Below are positions 19,534-29,797 of a stretch of DNA of 64,000 nt, piece after piece. Numbering within the stretch: position 1 is the first letter of the stretch; every line of letters starts with the position of its first letter. The stretch is from Pseudomonas hamedanensis (lineage in GTDB: Bacteria > Pseudomonadota > Gammaproteobacteria > Pseudomonadales > Pseudomonadaceae). The position numbers and the translations under genes are program-made. Below the pieces are notes generated by a model. That model was not told the origin of the DNA. It did no database searches and saw nothing but the letters and a program-made list of their open reading frames with translations. Location: assembly GCF_014268595.2 (NCBI RefSeq), contig NZ_CP077091.1:270501-334500 (forward strand), in the 5' to 3' direction.

Positions 19534-20916
19534 GTGCTAACGATCTACAACACGCTCACCAAGAGCAAAGAAGTCTTCAAGCCGCTGGATGGCAACAAGG
19601 TGCGCATGTATGTCTGCGGGATGACCGTGTACGACTACTGCCACCTCGGCCACGGCCGCAGCATGGTCGCGTTCGACCTGGTGACGCGCTGGTTGCGCTT
19701 CAGCGGTTATGACCTGACCTACGTGCGCAACATCACCGACATCGACGACAAGATCATCAATCGTGCTCGCGAGAACGGTGAATCGTTCGAAGCGCTGACC
19801 GAGCGCATGATCGCCGCGATGCACGAAGACGAAGCGCGCCTGAATATCAAGAAGCCGGACATGGAACCGCGCGCGACCGATCATATCGCTGGCATGCACG
19901 CGATGATCCAGACCCTGATCGACAAGGGCTACGCTTACGCGCCAGGCAATGGTGACGTGTACTACCGCGTCGCCAAATTCATGGGCTACGGCAAGCTGTC
20001 GCGCAAGAAGATCGAAGACCTGCGCATTGGCGCGCGTATCGAAGTCGACGAGTCGAAAGAAGACCCGCTCGACTTCGTGCTGTGGAAAGCCGCCAAGCCG
20101 GGCGAGCCGAGCTGGGAATCGCCATGGGGCGCCGGACGTCCGGGCTGGCACATCGAGTGCTCGGTCATGTCGACCTGCTGCCTCGGCGAGACCTTCGACA
20201 TTCATGGCGGCGGCAGCGACCTTGAGTTCCCGCACCACGAAAACGAAATCGCCCAGAGCGAAGCGGCCACCGGCAAGACCTACGCCAACGCGTGGATGCA
20301 TTGCGGGATGATTCGCATCAATGGCGAGAAGATGTCCAAGTCGTTGAACAACTTCTTCACCATCCGCGACGTGCTCGACAAGTACCACCCGGAAGTCGTG
20401 CGCTACCTGCTGGTGTCGAGCCACTACCGCAGCGCGATCAACTACTCGGAAGACAACCTCAAGGACGCCAAGGGCGCACTGGAGCGTTTCTACCACGCGC
20501 TGAAAGGTCTGGCGTCTGTGGCGCCGGCGGGCGGCGAAGCGTTCGTCGAGCGTTTCACCACGGTGATGAACGACGACTTCGGCACCCCCGAAGCGTGCGC
20601 CGTGCTGTTCGAGATGGTGCGCGAGATCAACCGTCTGCGTGAGAGCGATTTCGATGCAGCGGCGGGGCTGGCGGCGCGCTTGAAAGAACTGGCGAGTGTG
20701 TTGGGCGTGTTGCAGCTCGAGGCCGATGACTTCCTGCAGGCGGGCGCCGAAGGGCGTGTCGATGCGGCAGAAGTGGATGCGTTGATTGCCGCGCGTCTGG
20801 CGGCTCGGGCGGGTAAGGATTGGGCTGAGTCGGATCGGATTCGTGATCAGCTGACGGCGATGGGTGTCGTGTTGGAAGATGGCAAGGGTGGGACTACCTG
20901 GCGTCTGGCGGACTGA
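19534..20916 (+). CDS. cysS: Cysteinyl-tRNA synthetase
   Basis: A 460-residue class I synthetase for tRNA-Cys. The start at GTG 19534 ([19 protein letters not shown]) is preferred over the GTG at 19516 because AAGGA lies seven bases upstream. Active-site zinc ligand Cys28 is in [10 protein letters not shown], followed by the HIGH-type CHLGHGRS. Further ligands lie in [10 protein letters not shown] and the FPHHENE motif, and KMSKS occurs in [12 protein letters not shown]. The C-terminal helical DALR domain carries [19 protein letters not shown]. It follows glnS by 18 bp. Confidence 0.97.
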   Translation: MLTIYNTLTKSKEVFKPLDGNKVRMYVCGMTVYDYCHLGHGRSMVAFDLVTRWLRFSGYDLTYVRNITDIDDKIINRARENGESFEALTERMIAAMHEDEARLNIKKPDMEPRATDHIAGMHAMIQTLIDKGYAYAPGNGDVYYRVAKFMGYGKLSRKKIEDLRIGARIEVDESKEDPLDFVLWKAAKPGEPSWESPWGAGRPGWHIECSVMSTCCLGETFDIHGGGSDLEFPHHENEIAQSEAATGKTYANAWMHCGMIRINGEKMSKSLNNFFTIRDVLDKYHPEVVRYLLVSSHYRSAINYSEDNLKDAKGALERFYHALKGLASVAPAGGEAFVERFTTVMNDDFGTPEACAVLFEMVREINRLRESDFDAAAGLAARLKELASVLGVLQLEADDFLQAGAEGRVDAAEVDALIAARLAARAGKDWAESDRIRDQLTAMGVVLEDGKGGTTWRLAD

Positions 20917-20970
20917 TCTAAAAGCCAAAAGTCAAAAGCCCCTCACCCTAACCCTCTCCCGGAGGGAGAG

Positions 20971-21370
20971 GGGACTGACCGAGGTGTCTTTTGTTATACG
21001 CCGACCTGAATGACCGAGTCGATTCTGGATTCGGTGAAGCAAGATCAGGTCGGCGTATCTCTCGAATATCCCCCAATCGGCTCCCTCTCCTCGAGGGAGA
21101 GGGGACTGACCGAGGTGTCTTTTGTTATACGCCGACCTGAATGACCGAGTCGATTCTGGATTCGGTGAAGCAAGATCAGGTCGGCGTATCTCTCGAATAT
21201 CCCCCAATCGGCTCCCTCTCCTCGAGGGAGATGGGACTGACCGAGGTGTCTTTTGTTATACGCCGACCTGAATGACCGAGTCGATTCTGGATTCGGTGAA
21301 GAAAGTTCAGGTCGGCGTATCTCTCGAATATCCCGCGGTCGGCCCCCTCTCCTGTGGGAGAGGGCTGGGG
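20971..21370. repeat. Three 131-bp tandem hairpin repeats
   Basis: Three direct copies start at 20971, 21102 and 21233 with a 131-bp period. Each contains 14-bp inverted arms ATACGCCGACCTGA and TCAGGTCGGCGTAT around a centre with ACCGA...TCGGT, followed by a G/C-rich CCCTCTCC-GAGGGAGAGG palindrome. Copies one and two are nearly identical; the third differs at a few bases and ends in a different flank. Open frames run across the copies but only through the repeat. They fill the gap between convergent cysS and the sigma-54 regulator. Confidence 0.92.
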
Positions 21371-21388
21371 TGAGGGCAAGGGCTGTAC

Positions 21389-23227
21389 TCAGTTGCCAAT
21401 CTGCCGCAACCGCTTATACAGCGTATTCCGGCTCACCCCCAACCGCCGCGCCAGATGCGAAATATTCCCCCCAGCCGCCTTCAACTCGCGGTTCAACGCG
21501 TCAACATCATTCAAATCCAGCCCCAGCGGCGCAGCCGTCTCCACCGGCTCCATCTCCAGATCGACAAAAAAATCATCCGGCAAATGCTCCGGCCGTACCG
21601 GTTGCTCCTCGGCCATCGCCAACGCCACCTGCATCACGCTGCTGACCTGACGCAAATTCCCCGGCCACGGATGCTTTTCAAACAATTCCAGTACCTCTGG
21701 GCTCAGCCCCGCCCATTGCGTCGGCTCGCGATGCTGCTCCCACAGTCGCTTGAACAACGCCTGTTTATCACTGCGCTCACGCAGCGGCGGCAGTTCCAGG
21801 GTCAGGCCGCCGATGCGGTAATACAGATCTTCACGGAAGCGGCCCAACTGCACTTGCTCGCGCAACGAGCGATTGGTCGCCGAGATTATTCGCAGATCCA
21901 CCGGGAACAATTCGCTGCTGCCCACCGGTTGCACGCAACGCTCTTGCAACACCCGCAACAGGCGCGCCTGGGTCGGCAGCGGCATATCACCGATCTCATC
22001 GAGGAACAGCGTGCCTTTGTCGGCCTTGCGGATCAGGCCGATGCTGCCTTTCTGGTTGGCTCCGGTAAACGCGCCTTTCTCATAGCCAAACAATTCAGAT
22101 TCGACCAGTTCGGCGGGGATCGCTGCGCAGTTCACCGCGATGAATGCCTGTTTGCTCCGGGAGCTGGCCTGGTGCAGGGCTTTGACGAAGACTTCCTTGC
22201 CGACCCCGGTTTCACCGTGGATCAACAGCGGAATGTCTTTCTCCAATAACCGTTCGGCCTGGCGCACGGCTTTTTCTACGCGGCTGTCGCCGAAATGCAG
22301 CGTATTGAGGCTGATCGCACTGGCTGACGCAGGCTTGTCCTCGGCGACAAACACCCGCGCCTGAACCGGCGCCTGTTTCGGCCGTTTCAGCAAGCATTGA
22401 AAACGGTTGCGCCCGGAAGTCTGCAAGGCAAACGGCAGGCCTTCGGGCTGATTGATCAGCTCCAGCAGCGAGACCTTGAACAGGCTTTCGACGCTGACCC
22501 GTGACAGGCGCACACCGAGCAAGTTGTCGGCGCGGCGATTGGCCGAAAGCACCTGACCGCTCTCATCGAAAATCAACAAACCGGCCCATTGGCTGTCGAG
22601 GTTGTTCAACCCGGTGTTGAAGGTCAGTTGAAAATGCTGGCCATGAAACAGGTTGAGGATCAACCGGTTCTCCACGGTCTGGCTCATCATTTTGACCATG
22701 CCGAGGGTGTGCGAGGGCGGCAGGTAGCTGTCGCTGGACACATCCAGCACGGCGATGACCTTGCGCTCGGCATCGAAAATCGGCGCGGCGGAGCCGGTCA
22801 TGAAGCGGTTGGCCTTGAGAAAATGCTCGTCGTGTTCGATGTGCACTGCCTGTTCGCAGGCCAGCGCGGTGCCGATCGCATTGGTGCCGCTGCTGCGTTC
22901 CATCCAGCTCGCCCCGGCCTGAAAGCCCCGGGCCAGATTCGGCTCGATAAACCGCTGGGTGCCCCACGAAGTCAGCACCTGGCCCTGATTGTCGGCGAGC
23001 ATGATCAGGCAATTGGAGTTGCTGAGGATGTTTTCGTAATAGGGCAGGACTTCCTGATGCGTGGTCTGCACCAGTGAATGATGACTGTCGAGCAGGCGCG
23101 CAATGCCGGCCGCAGGCAATTGATCGAAGGCCGGTGTGCTCTGATGGTCGAGACCGAACGCGCGGCAACGTTGCCAGGAGGTCTGGACGATCGCGTCGTG
23201 GGACAGCGGCGAAGCAGGTGCGGCCAT
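21389..23227 (-). CDS. Sigma-54-dependent Fis-family activator (AcoR-like)
   Basis: A 612-residue enhancer-binding protein. Residues about 60-210 form a GAF-type sensor (YYENILSNSNCLIMLADNQG, SSGTNAIGTALACEQAVHIE, PIFDAERKVIAVLDVSSD), followed by a PAS-like segment (LLIFDESGQVLSANRRADNL). The AAA+ domain has Walker A GETGVGKE (residue about 339), the sigma-54 contact GAFTGA (about 384), Walker B TLFLDEIGDMP and the R-finger region. The C-terminal Fis-type helix-turn-helix is GGNISHLARRLGVSRNTLYK. It diverges from the ABC importer, whose promoter carries a -24/-12 element, so it is the likely activator of that operon. Confidence 0.93.
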   Translation of the reverse strand: MAAPASPLSHDAIVQTSWQRCRAFGLDHQSTPAFDQLPAAGIARLLDSHHSLVQTTHQEVLPYYENILSNSNCLIMLADNQGQVLTSWGTQRFIEPNLARGFQAGASWMERSSGTNAIGTALACEQAVHIEHDEHFLKANRFMTGSAAPIFDAERKVIAVLDVSSDSYLPPSHTLGMVKMMSQTVENRLILNLFHGQHFQLTFNTGLNNLDSQWAGLLIFDESGQVLSANRRADNLLGVRLSRVSVESLFKVSLLELINQPEGLPFALQTSGRNRFQCLLKRPKQAPVQARVFVAEDKPASASAISLNTLHFGDSRVEKAVRQAERLLEKDIPLLIHGETGVGKEVFVKALHQASSRSKQAFIAVNCAAIPAELVESELFGYEKGAFTGANQKGSIGLIRKADKGTLFLDEIGDMPLPTQARLLRVLQERCVQPVGSSELFPVDLRIISATNRSLREQVQLGRFREDLYYRIGGLTLELPPLRERSDKQALFKRLWEQHREPTQWAGLSPEVLELFEKHPWPGNLRQVSSVMQVALAMAEEQPVRPEHLPDDFFVDLEMEPVETAAPLGLDLNDVDALNRELKAAGGNISHLARRLGVSRNTLYKRLRQIGN

Positions 23228-23299
23228 GGGGGCGAGCCTCTGAGTGCAGCGATTTTATTATTGTTATGAACCCGATTCCTGAGAGCCACGCAGACCACC

Positions 23300-23391
23300 T
23301 GTGGGAGCGAGCTTGCTCGCGAATGGGGCGTATCAGTCACCAAATGGGTTGAATGACACACCGTATTCGCGAGCAAGCTCGCTCCCACATT
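23300..23391. repeat. REP pair (inverted)
   Basis: TGTGGGAGCGAGCTTGCTCG starts at 23300 and its inverted partner ends at 23391. The pair sits in the divergent region between the sigma-54 activator gene and the upstream activating repeats of the importer operon. Confidence 0.9.
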
Positions 23392-23439
23392 GGATCTGCG
23401 GCGCTCAGACAATCCGGGCAAAAAGCGCTTATAGAGTGT

Positions 23440-23496
23440 TGTTCACTATTGTTCATTGTCAATCACCCCACTGTTCAAAAGTGTTCAGCTGTGAAC
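23440..23496 (+). promoter_or_regulatory. Phased TGTTCA repeats, probable activator binding sites
   Basis: TGTTCA occurs at 23440, 23450, 23472 and 23482. The two pairs each have 10-bp spacing and lie 32 bp apart, so all copies fall on about the same helical face. The last copy also forms an inverted repeat with TGAAC at 23492-23496 (GTTCA-GCTG-TGAAC). The block ends 55 bp upstream of the -24/-12 promoter, the usual place for an enhancer-binding protein. Binding by the adjacent activator is inferred. Confidence 0.7.
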
Positions 23497-23551
23497 GCCT
23501 CGTTTCCCCGTAATCAGCGATTCTCAAACCAAATCAACCACTTGCCATTTC

Positions 23552-23567
23552 TGGCACGAATGTCGCT
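23552..23567 (+). promoter_or_regulatory. Sigma-54 (-24/-12) promoter of the ABC importer operon
   Basis: TGGCACGAATGTCGCT matches the sigma-54 consensus TGGCACG-N4-TTGC(A/T) at all conserved positions but one (TCGC for TTGC), with the required 10 bp between the GG and GC dinucleotides. The expected transcription start is about 12 bp after the GC, near 23577, giving a leader of about 37 bases before the ATG at 23614. Confidence 0.85.
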
Positions 23568-23613
23568 CTATTGCTTCGGTCGCTTGACTCCAAAAAATAA
23601 AAAAGGCCGAGCC

Positions 23614-24708
23614 ATGTCACTCACCCTGGAGCACGTCAGCCGTACCGTCGAGGGCCAGATCTGGATCGACGATGCGTGCCTGAAATTCGAACCCGGATCC
23701 TTCAACGTCTTGCTCGGGCGTACCCTGTCCGGCAAAACCAGTCTGATGCGCCTGATGGCCGGTCTGGACAAGCCCGACAGCGGTCGCGTGCTGATGAACG
23801 GCGTCGACGTCACCCAGCGCCCGGTGCGTCTGCGCAATGTGTCGATGGTCTATCAGCAGTTCATCAATTATCCGACCATGACCGTGTTCGAGAACATTGC
23901 CTCGCCGCTGCGCCAGGCCGGTATTTCCAAAGAGATCATCCACAGCAAGGTGCAGGAAACCGCACGCATGCTGCGGATCGAGAAGTTCTTGCAGCGCTAT
24001 CCGCTGGAACTCTCCGGCGGTCAGCAGCAGCGTACGGCCATGGCTCGCGCGCTGGTCAAGGACGCCGAACTGATCCTCTTCGATGAACCCTTGGTCAACC
24101 TCGACTACAAGCTGCGCGAAGAGCTGCGCCAGGAAATGCGCGAGCTGTTCAAGGCGCGCCACACCATTGCCATCTACGCCACCACCGAACCCAACGAAGC
24201 ACTGGCCCTCGGCGGCACCACGACCATCCTGCACGAAGGCCGGGTGATCCAGAGTGGGCCGTCGACCGAGGTTTACCATCAGCCGCAAACGGTACTGGCG
24301 GCGGAGTTGTTCTCCGAGCCGCCGATCAACCTGATGCCCGGGCGCATTGCCGGCAACGAAGTCAGCTTTGCCAACTTCGTACACTTTCCGTTGAACGTTG
24401 ACTTGCGCCCGGTGGGCGAGGGCGAGTTCCGTTTCGGCGTACGCCCCAGCCATATCTCGCTGGTGCCGAGCAACGACGACGATCTGGAATTGGCCGTGAC
24501 CGTCGAAGTCGCCGAGATCAGCGGTTCAGAAACCTTCCTGCACGTGCGCAACGAGCATTTCCTGCTGGTGCTGCACCTGCCCGGGGTTCACGAATACGAC
24601 GTCGATGCGCCGATCCGCATTTATATCCCGACCCATAAACTGTTCGTTTTCGATGCGCAGGGCCGTCTGGTGCAAGCACCTGGCCGGCGTGTCGCGAGGG
24701 TTGCCTGA
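23614..24708 (+). CDS. ABC importer ATPase 1 (glycerol/polyol type), no switch histidine
   Basis: A 364-residue ATP-binding subunit of a carbohydrate-type (CUT1) importer with a C-terminal TOBE-like domain. The start at ATG 23614 fits the sigma-54 promoter and gives MSLTLEHVSRTVEGQIWIDD. Walker A is GRTLSGKTS, the Q-loop is in VYQQFINYPTMTV, the signature is canonical LSGGQ (residues 133-137), and Walker B is LILFDEP. The switch (H-loop) histidine is replaced: IYATTEPNEA has Thr191 where VTHDQ.EA is usual. With the next five genes it matches the GlpSTPQUV-type glycerol importer organisation described in Rhizobium; this protein would be the GlpS-like subunit. The substrate here is not proven. 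Confidence 0.88.
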   Translation: MSLTLEHVSRTVEGQIWIDDACLKFEPGSFNVLLGRTLSGKTSLMRLMAGLDKPDSGRVLMNGVDVTQRPVRLRNVSMVYQQFINYPTMTVFENIASPLRQAGISKEIIHSKVQETARMLRIEKFLQRYPLELSGGQQQRTAMARALVKDAELILFDEPLVNLDYKLREELRQEMRELFKARHTIAIYATTEPNEALALGGTTTILHEGRVIQSGPSTEVYHQPQTVLAAELFSEPPINLMPGRIAGNEVSFANFVHFPLNVDLRPVGEGEFRFGVRPSHISLVPSNDDDLELAVTVEVAEISGSETFLHVRNEHFLLVLHLPGVHEYDVDAPIRIYIPTHKLFVFDAQGRLVQAPGRRVARVA

Positions 24709-25816
24709 TGGCCGAAATCCGATTGCAGCACCTCGCCCACAGTTACAGCAAAACCCCGAGCGGCGCGGAAGATTATGCGATCCGCGAAATGGACCACATC
24801 TGGGAGCAGGGCGGGGCGTACGCCTTGCTCGGTCCGTCCGGATGCGGCAAGTCGACCTTGCTCAACATCATTTCCGGCCTGCTCAGCCCTTCACAGGGCC
24901 ACGTGCTGTTCGATGGCAAAGCGGTCAACGACCTGACGCCGGAGAAGCGCAACATCGCTCAGGTTTTCCAGTTTCCGGTGGTCTACGACACCATGACCGT
25001 GTTCGATAACCTCGCCTTTCCCCTGCGAAATCAGGGCATGGCCGAGGCGAAAGTGCACAGCAAGGTGCAGGAAATTGCCGAAGTGCTCGACCTGCAGAAT
25101 CTGTTGAGCAAAAAGGCGCGCAACCTCACCGCCGATGAAAAACAGAAAGTCTCGATGGGCCGTGGTCTGGTGCGCGACGACGTTTCGGCGATTCTCTTCG
25201 ACGAGCCGCTGACGGTGATCGACCCGCACCTGAAGTGGAAGCTTCGGCGCAAGCTCAAGCAGATCCACGAGCAGTTCAACATCACCATGGTCTACGTCAC
25301 CCACGATCAACTGGAGGCCTCGACCTTTGCCGACAAGATCGCGGTGATGTACGGCGGCCAGATCGTCCAGTTCGGTACGCCACGGGAATTGTTCGAGCGG
25401 CCGAGCCACACCTTTGTCGGCTATTTCATCGGCAGCCCGGGGATGAATCTGATTGAGGTGCAGGCGCAACCCGGTGGCGTCGGTTTCGCCTCGACCCACC
25501 TGCCCCTGTCCGACGCCATGCAGCGTCATATCGAGCACGGTCAGTGGAAAAATCTGAAGGTCGGCATCCGTCCCGAGTTTATTCATGTGTGGGACGAGCC
25601 GTTTGACGATGCGATGCAGGCAAAAGTCGTACACGTCGAAGACCTCGGCACCTACAAGATCATGACCCTCAACCTCGATGGCGCGCCGTTGAAGGTACGT
25701 CTGGCCGAAGACAAACCGGTGCCGCAGGGCACGGCGTACATCAGTTTCCCGGCGCAGTGGCTGATGGTCTATGCCGATGAATTTTTGCTGGAAGTCAGCG
25801 ACGAGGAGGCGCAGCC

Positions 25817-25820
<4 letters not shown>
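24708..25820 (+). CDS. ABC importer ATPase 2 (glycerol/polyol type), degenerate signature
   Basis: A 370-residue ATPase, partner of the preceding subunit. Walker A GPSGCGKSTLLN (residues about 41-52), Q-loop VFQFPVVYDTMTV, Walker B AILFDEPLTVID and the switch histidine His199 (VYVTHDQLEAST) are intact. The ABC signature is LTADE (residues 140-144) instead of LSGGQ. A TOBE-type C-terminal domain follows, with GIRPEFIHVWDEP. The ATG overlaps the preceding TGA (TGATG). It would pair with the first ATPase to form one normal and one degenerate nucleotide site. Confidence 0.88.
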
Positions 25821-26683
<863 letters not shown>

Positions 26684-26692
26684 GGCCCGGCC

Positions 26693-27493
26693 ATGAGCAA
26701 GAGAAAGCTGATTCCGTTGCTGATCTACATCCTGTTCCTGCTGGTGCCGATCTACTGGCTGCTGAACATGTCGTTCAAGAGCAACACCGAAATCCTCGGC
26801 GGCCTGACGCTTTTCCCACAGGACTTCACGCTGGCGAACTACAAGGTGATCTTCACTGATCCGAGCTGGTACACCGGCTATCTGAACTCGCTGTATTACG
26901 TCAGCCTCAACACCGTGATTTCTTTGAGTGTGGCGCTTCCGGCGGCCTATGCGTTTTCACGCTATCGTTTCCTCGGCGACAAGCACCTGTTCTTCTGGCT
27001 GTTGACCAACCGCATGGCGCCGCCGGCGGTGTTTTTGCTGCCGTTTTTCCAGTTGTATTCGTCAATCGGACTGTTTGACACGCACATCGCCGTGGCCTTG
27101 GCGCACTGTCTGTTCAACGTGCCGTTGGCGGTATGGATTCTGGAAGGTTTCATGTCCGGCGTGCCCAAGGAGATCGACGAAACCGCCTACATCGACGGCT
27201 ACAGTTTCCCCAAGTTTTTCGTGAAGATTTTCATCCCGTTGATCGGCTCCGGCATCGGTGTCACGGCGTTTTTCTGCTTCATGTTTTCCTGGGTCGAACT
27301 GCTGCTGGCGCGCACCCTGACCTCGGTCAACGCCAAGCCGATTGCGGCGGTGATGACGCGAACGGTGTCGGCATCGGGGATCGATTGGGGCGTGCTGGCA
27401 GCGGCGGGGGTGTTGACGATCCTGCCGGGCATGCTGGTGATCTGGTTTGTGCGCAACCACGTGGCCAAGGGCTTTGCCCTCGGTCGAGTCTGA
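26693..27493 (+). CDS. ABC importer permease 2
   Basis: A 266-residue permease of the MalG/UgpE class with six predicted helices. It starts MSKRKLIPLLIYILFLLVPI and carries the EAA loop ETAYIDGYSFPKFFVKIFIP near residues 165-185. It partners the MalF-like permease encoded 9 bp upstream and is followed by the small membrane protein gene with 7 bp between. It is about the usual length for this class. Confidence 0.93.
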   Translation: MSKRKLIPLLIYILFLLVPIYWLLNMSFKSNTEILGGLTLFPQDFTLANYKVIFTDPSWYTGYLNSLYYVSLNTVISLSVALPAAYAFSRYRFLGDKHLFFWLLTNRMAPPAVFLLPFFQLYSSIGLFDTHIAVALAHCLFNVPLAVWILEGFMSGVPKEIDETAYIDGYSFPKFFVKIFIPLIGSGIGVTAFFCFMFSWVELLLARTLTSVNAKPIAAVMTRTVSASGIDWGVLAAAGVLTILPGMLVIWFVRNHVAKGFALGRV

Positions 27494-27500
27494 GGAACTG

Positions 27501-27776
27501 ATGATGGAATGGATGAGCTGGACGACACCGACCGCCGCGTTCTTCATCGGCATCGGTCTGATTCTGGTGGGCATGACCACTTGGGAACTGCGTTCGCCGA
27601 GCATTCTGCGGCGAGGGTTTTTGCCGATTGCCACCACCCGTGGCGATCGCTTGTTTATCGGTCTTCTCGGCAGCGCCTACCTGCATCTGCTGGTAATCGG
27701 CGTCACCGACTGGAGCATCTGGGTCGCGTCCGCGTTATCCCTGGTGTGGCTGTTGGCTGTGATGCGTTGGGGCTAG
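27501..27776 (+). CDS. Small membrane protein of the importer operon (DUF2160-like)
   Basis: A 91-residue protein with three probable membrane helices (residues about 9-27, 50-67 and 70-88) and a basic loop between the first two (ELRSPSILRRGFLPIATTRG). GAGGA precedes the ATG at 27501; an adjacent in-frame ATG at 27504 is equally possible. Its size, topology and place between permease and binding-protein genes match the DUF2160/GlpU-like accessory protein found in glycerol-type importers. Its function is unknown; an auxiliary subunit of the permease is a reasonable guess. Confidence 0.82.
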   Translation: MMEWMSWTTPTAAFFIGIGLILVGMTTWELRSPSILRRGFLPIATTRGDRLFIGLLGSAYLHLLVIGVTDWSIWVASALSLVWLLAVMRWG

Positions 27777-27823
27777 TCGAATCGTTCGGCAACGCGGCTC
27801 CACAACTTAAACAGGAGGTCTCT

Positions 27824-29566
<1,743 letters not shown>

Positions 29567-29587
29567 CAGCTGAAATGTGGAAAGCGA

Positions 29588-29614
29588 ACGGCACCGCAGG
29601 GTGCCGTTTTCTTT
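29588..29614 (+). terminator. Rho-independent terminator of the importer operon
   Basis: Perfect 8-bp stem ACGGCACC (29588-29595) and GGTGCCGT (29600-29607) with loop GCAG, followed by a T-rich tail (TTTCTTTTC). It lies 21 bp after the binding-protein stop codon. Confidence 0.93.
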
Positions 29615-29631
29615 TCTGTCTGATTACAGAA

Positions 29632-29722
29632 ATCGCCAGCAGGCTGGCTCCCACAGATGTTTGCCGTATTTACACGTTTTGCGTACATCGCGAGTTACTG
29701 TGGGAGCTTGCCTGCAAGCGAT
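29632..29722. repeat. REP pair (inverted), diverged
   Basis: ATCGCCAGCAGGCTGGCTCC starts at 29632 and an inverted partner with core GGGAGCTTGCCTGCAAGCGAT ends at 29722. It separates the importer operon from the end of the convergent Tc toxin operon. The short remainder (29723-29797) holds only a weak 6-bp inverted repeat (CGTTGA at 29783, TCAACG at 29798). Confidence 0.85.
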
Positions 29723-29797
29723 CGCGGCCTGACATTCCACATTGGAATCGTATCCCAGCGAACCAGCCAGCTTCATAAAATTCGTTGAGTACCCAAA

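Noticed and set aside
20932..21379. Short minus-strand open frames with SPLPRGEG/SLRERVRVRG sequences
   Set aside because: They are translations of the 131-bp repeats, with no ribosome-binding site or family similarity.
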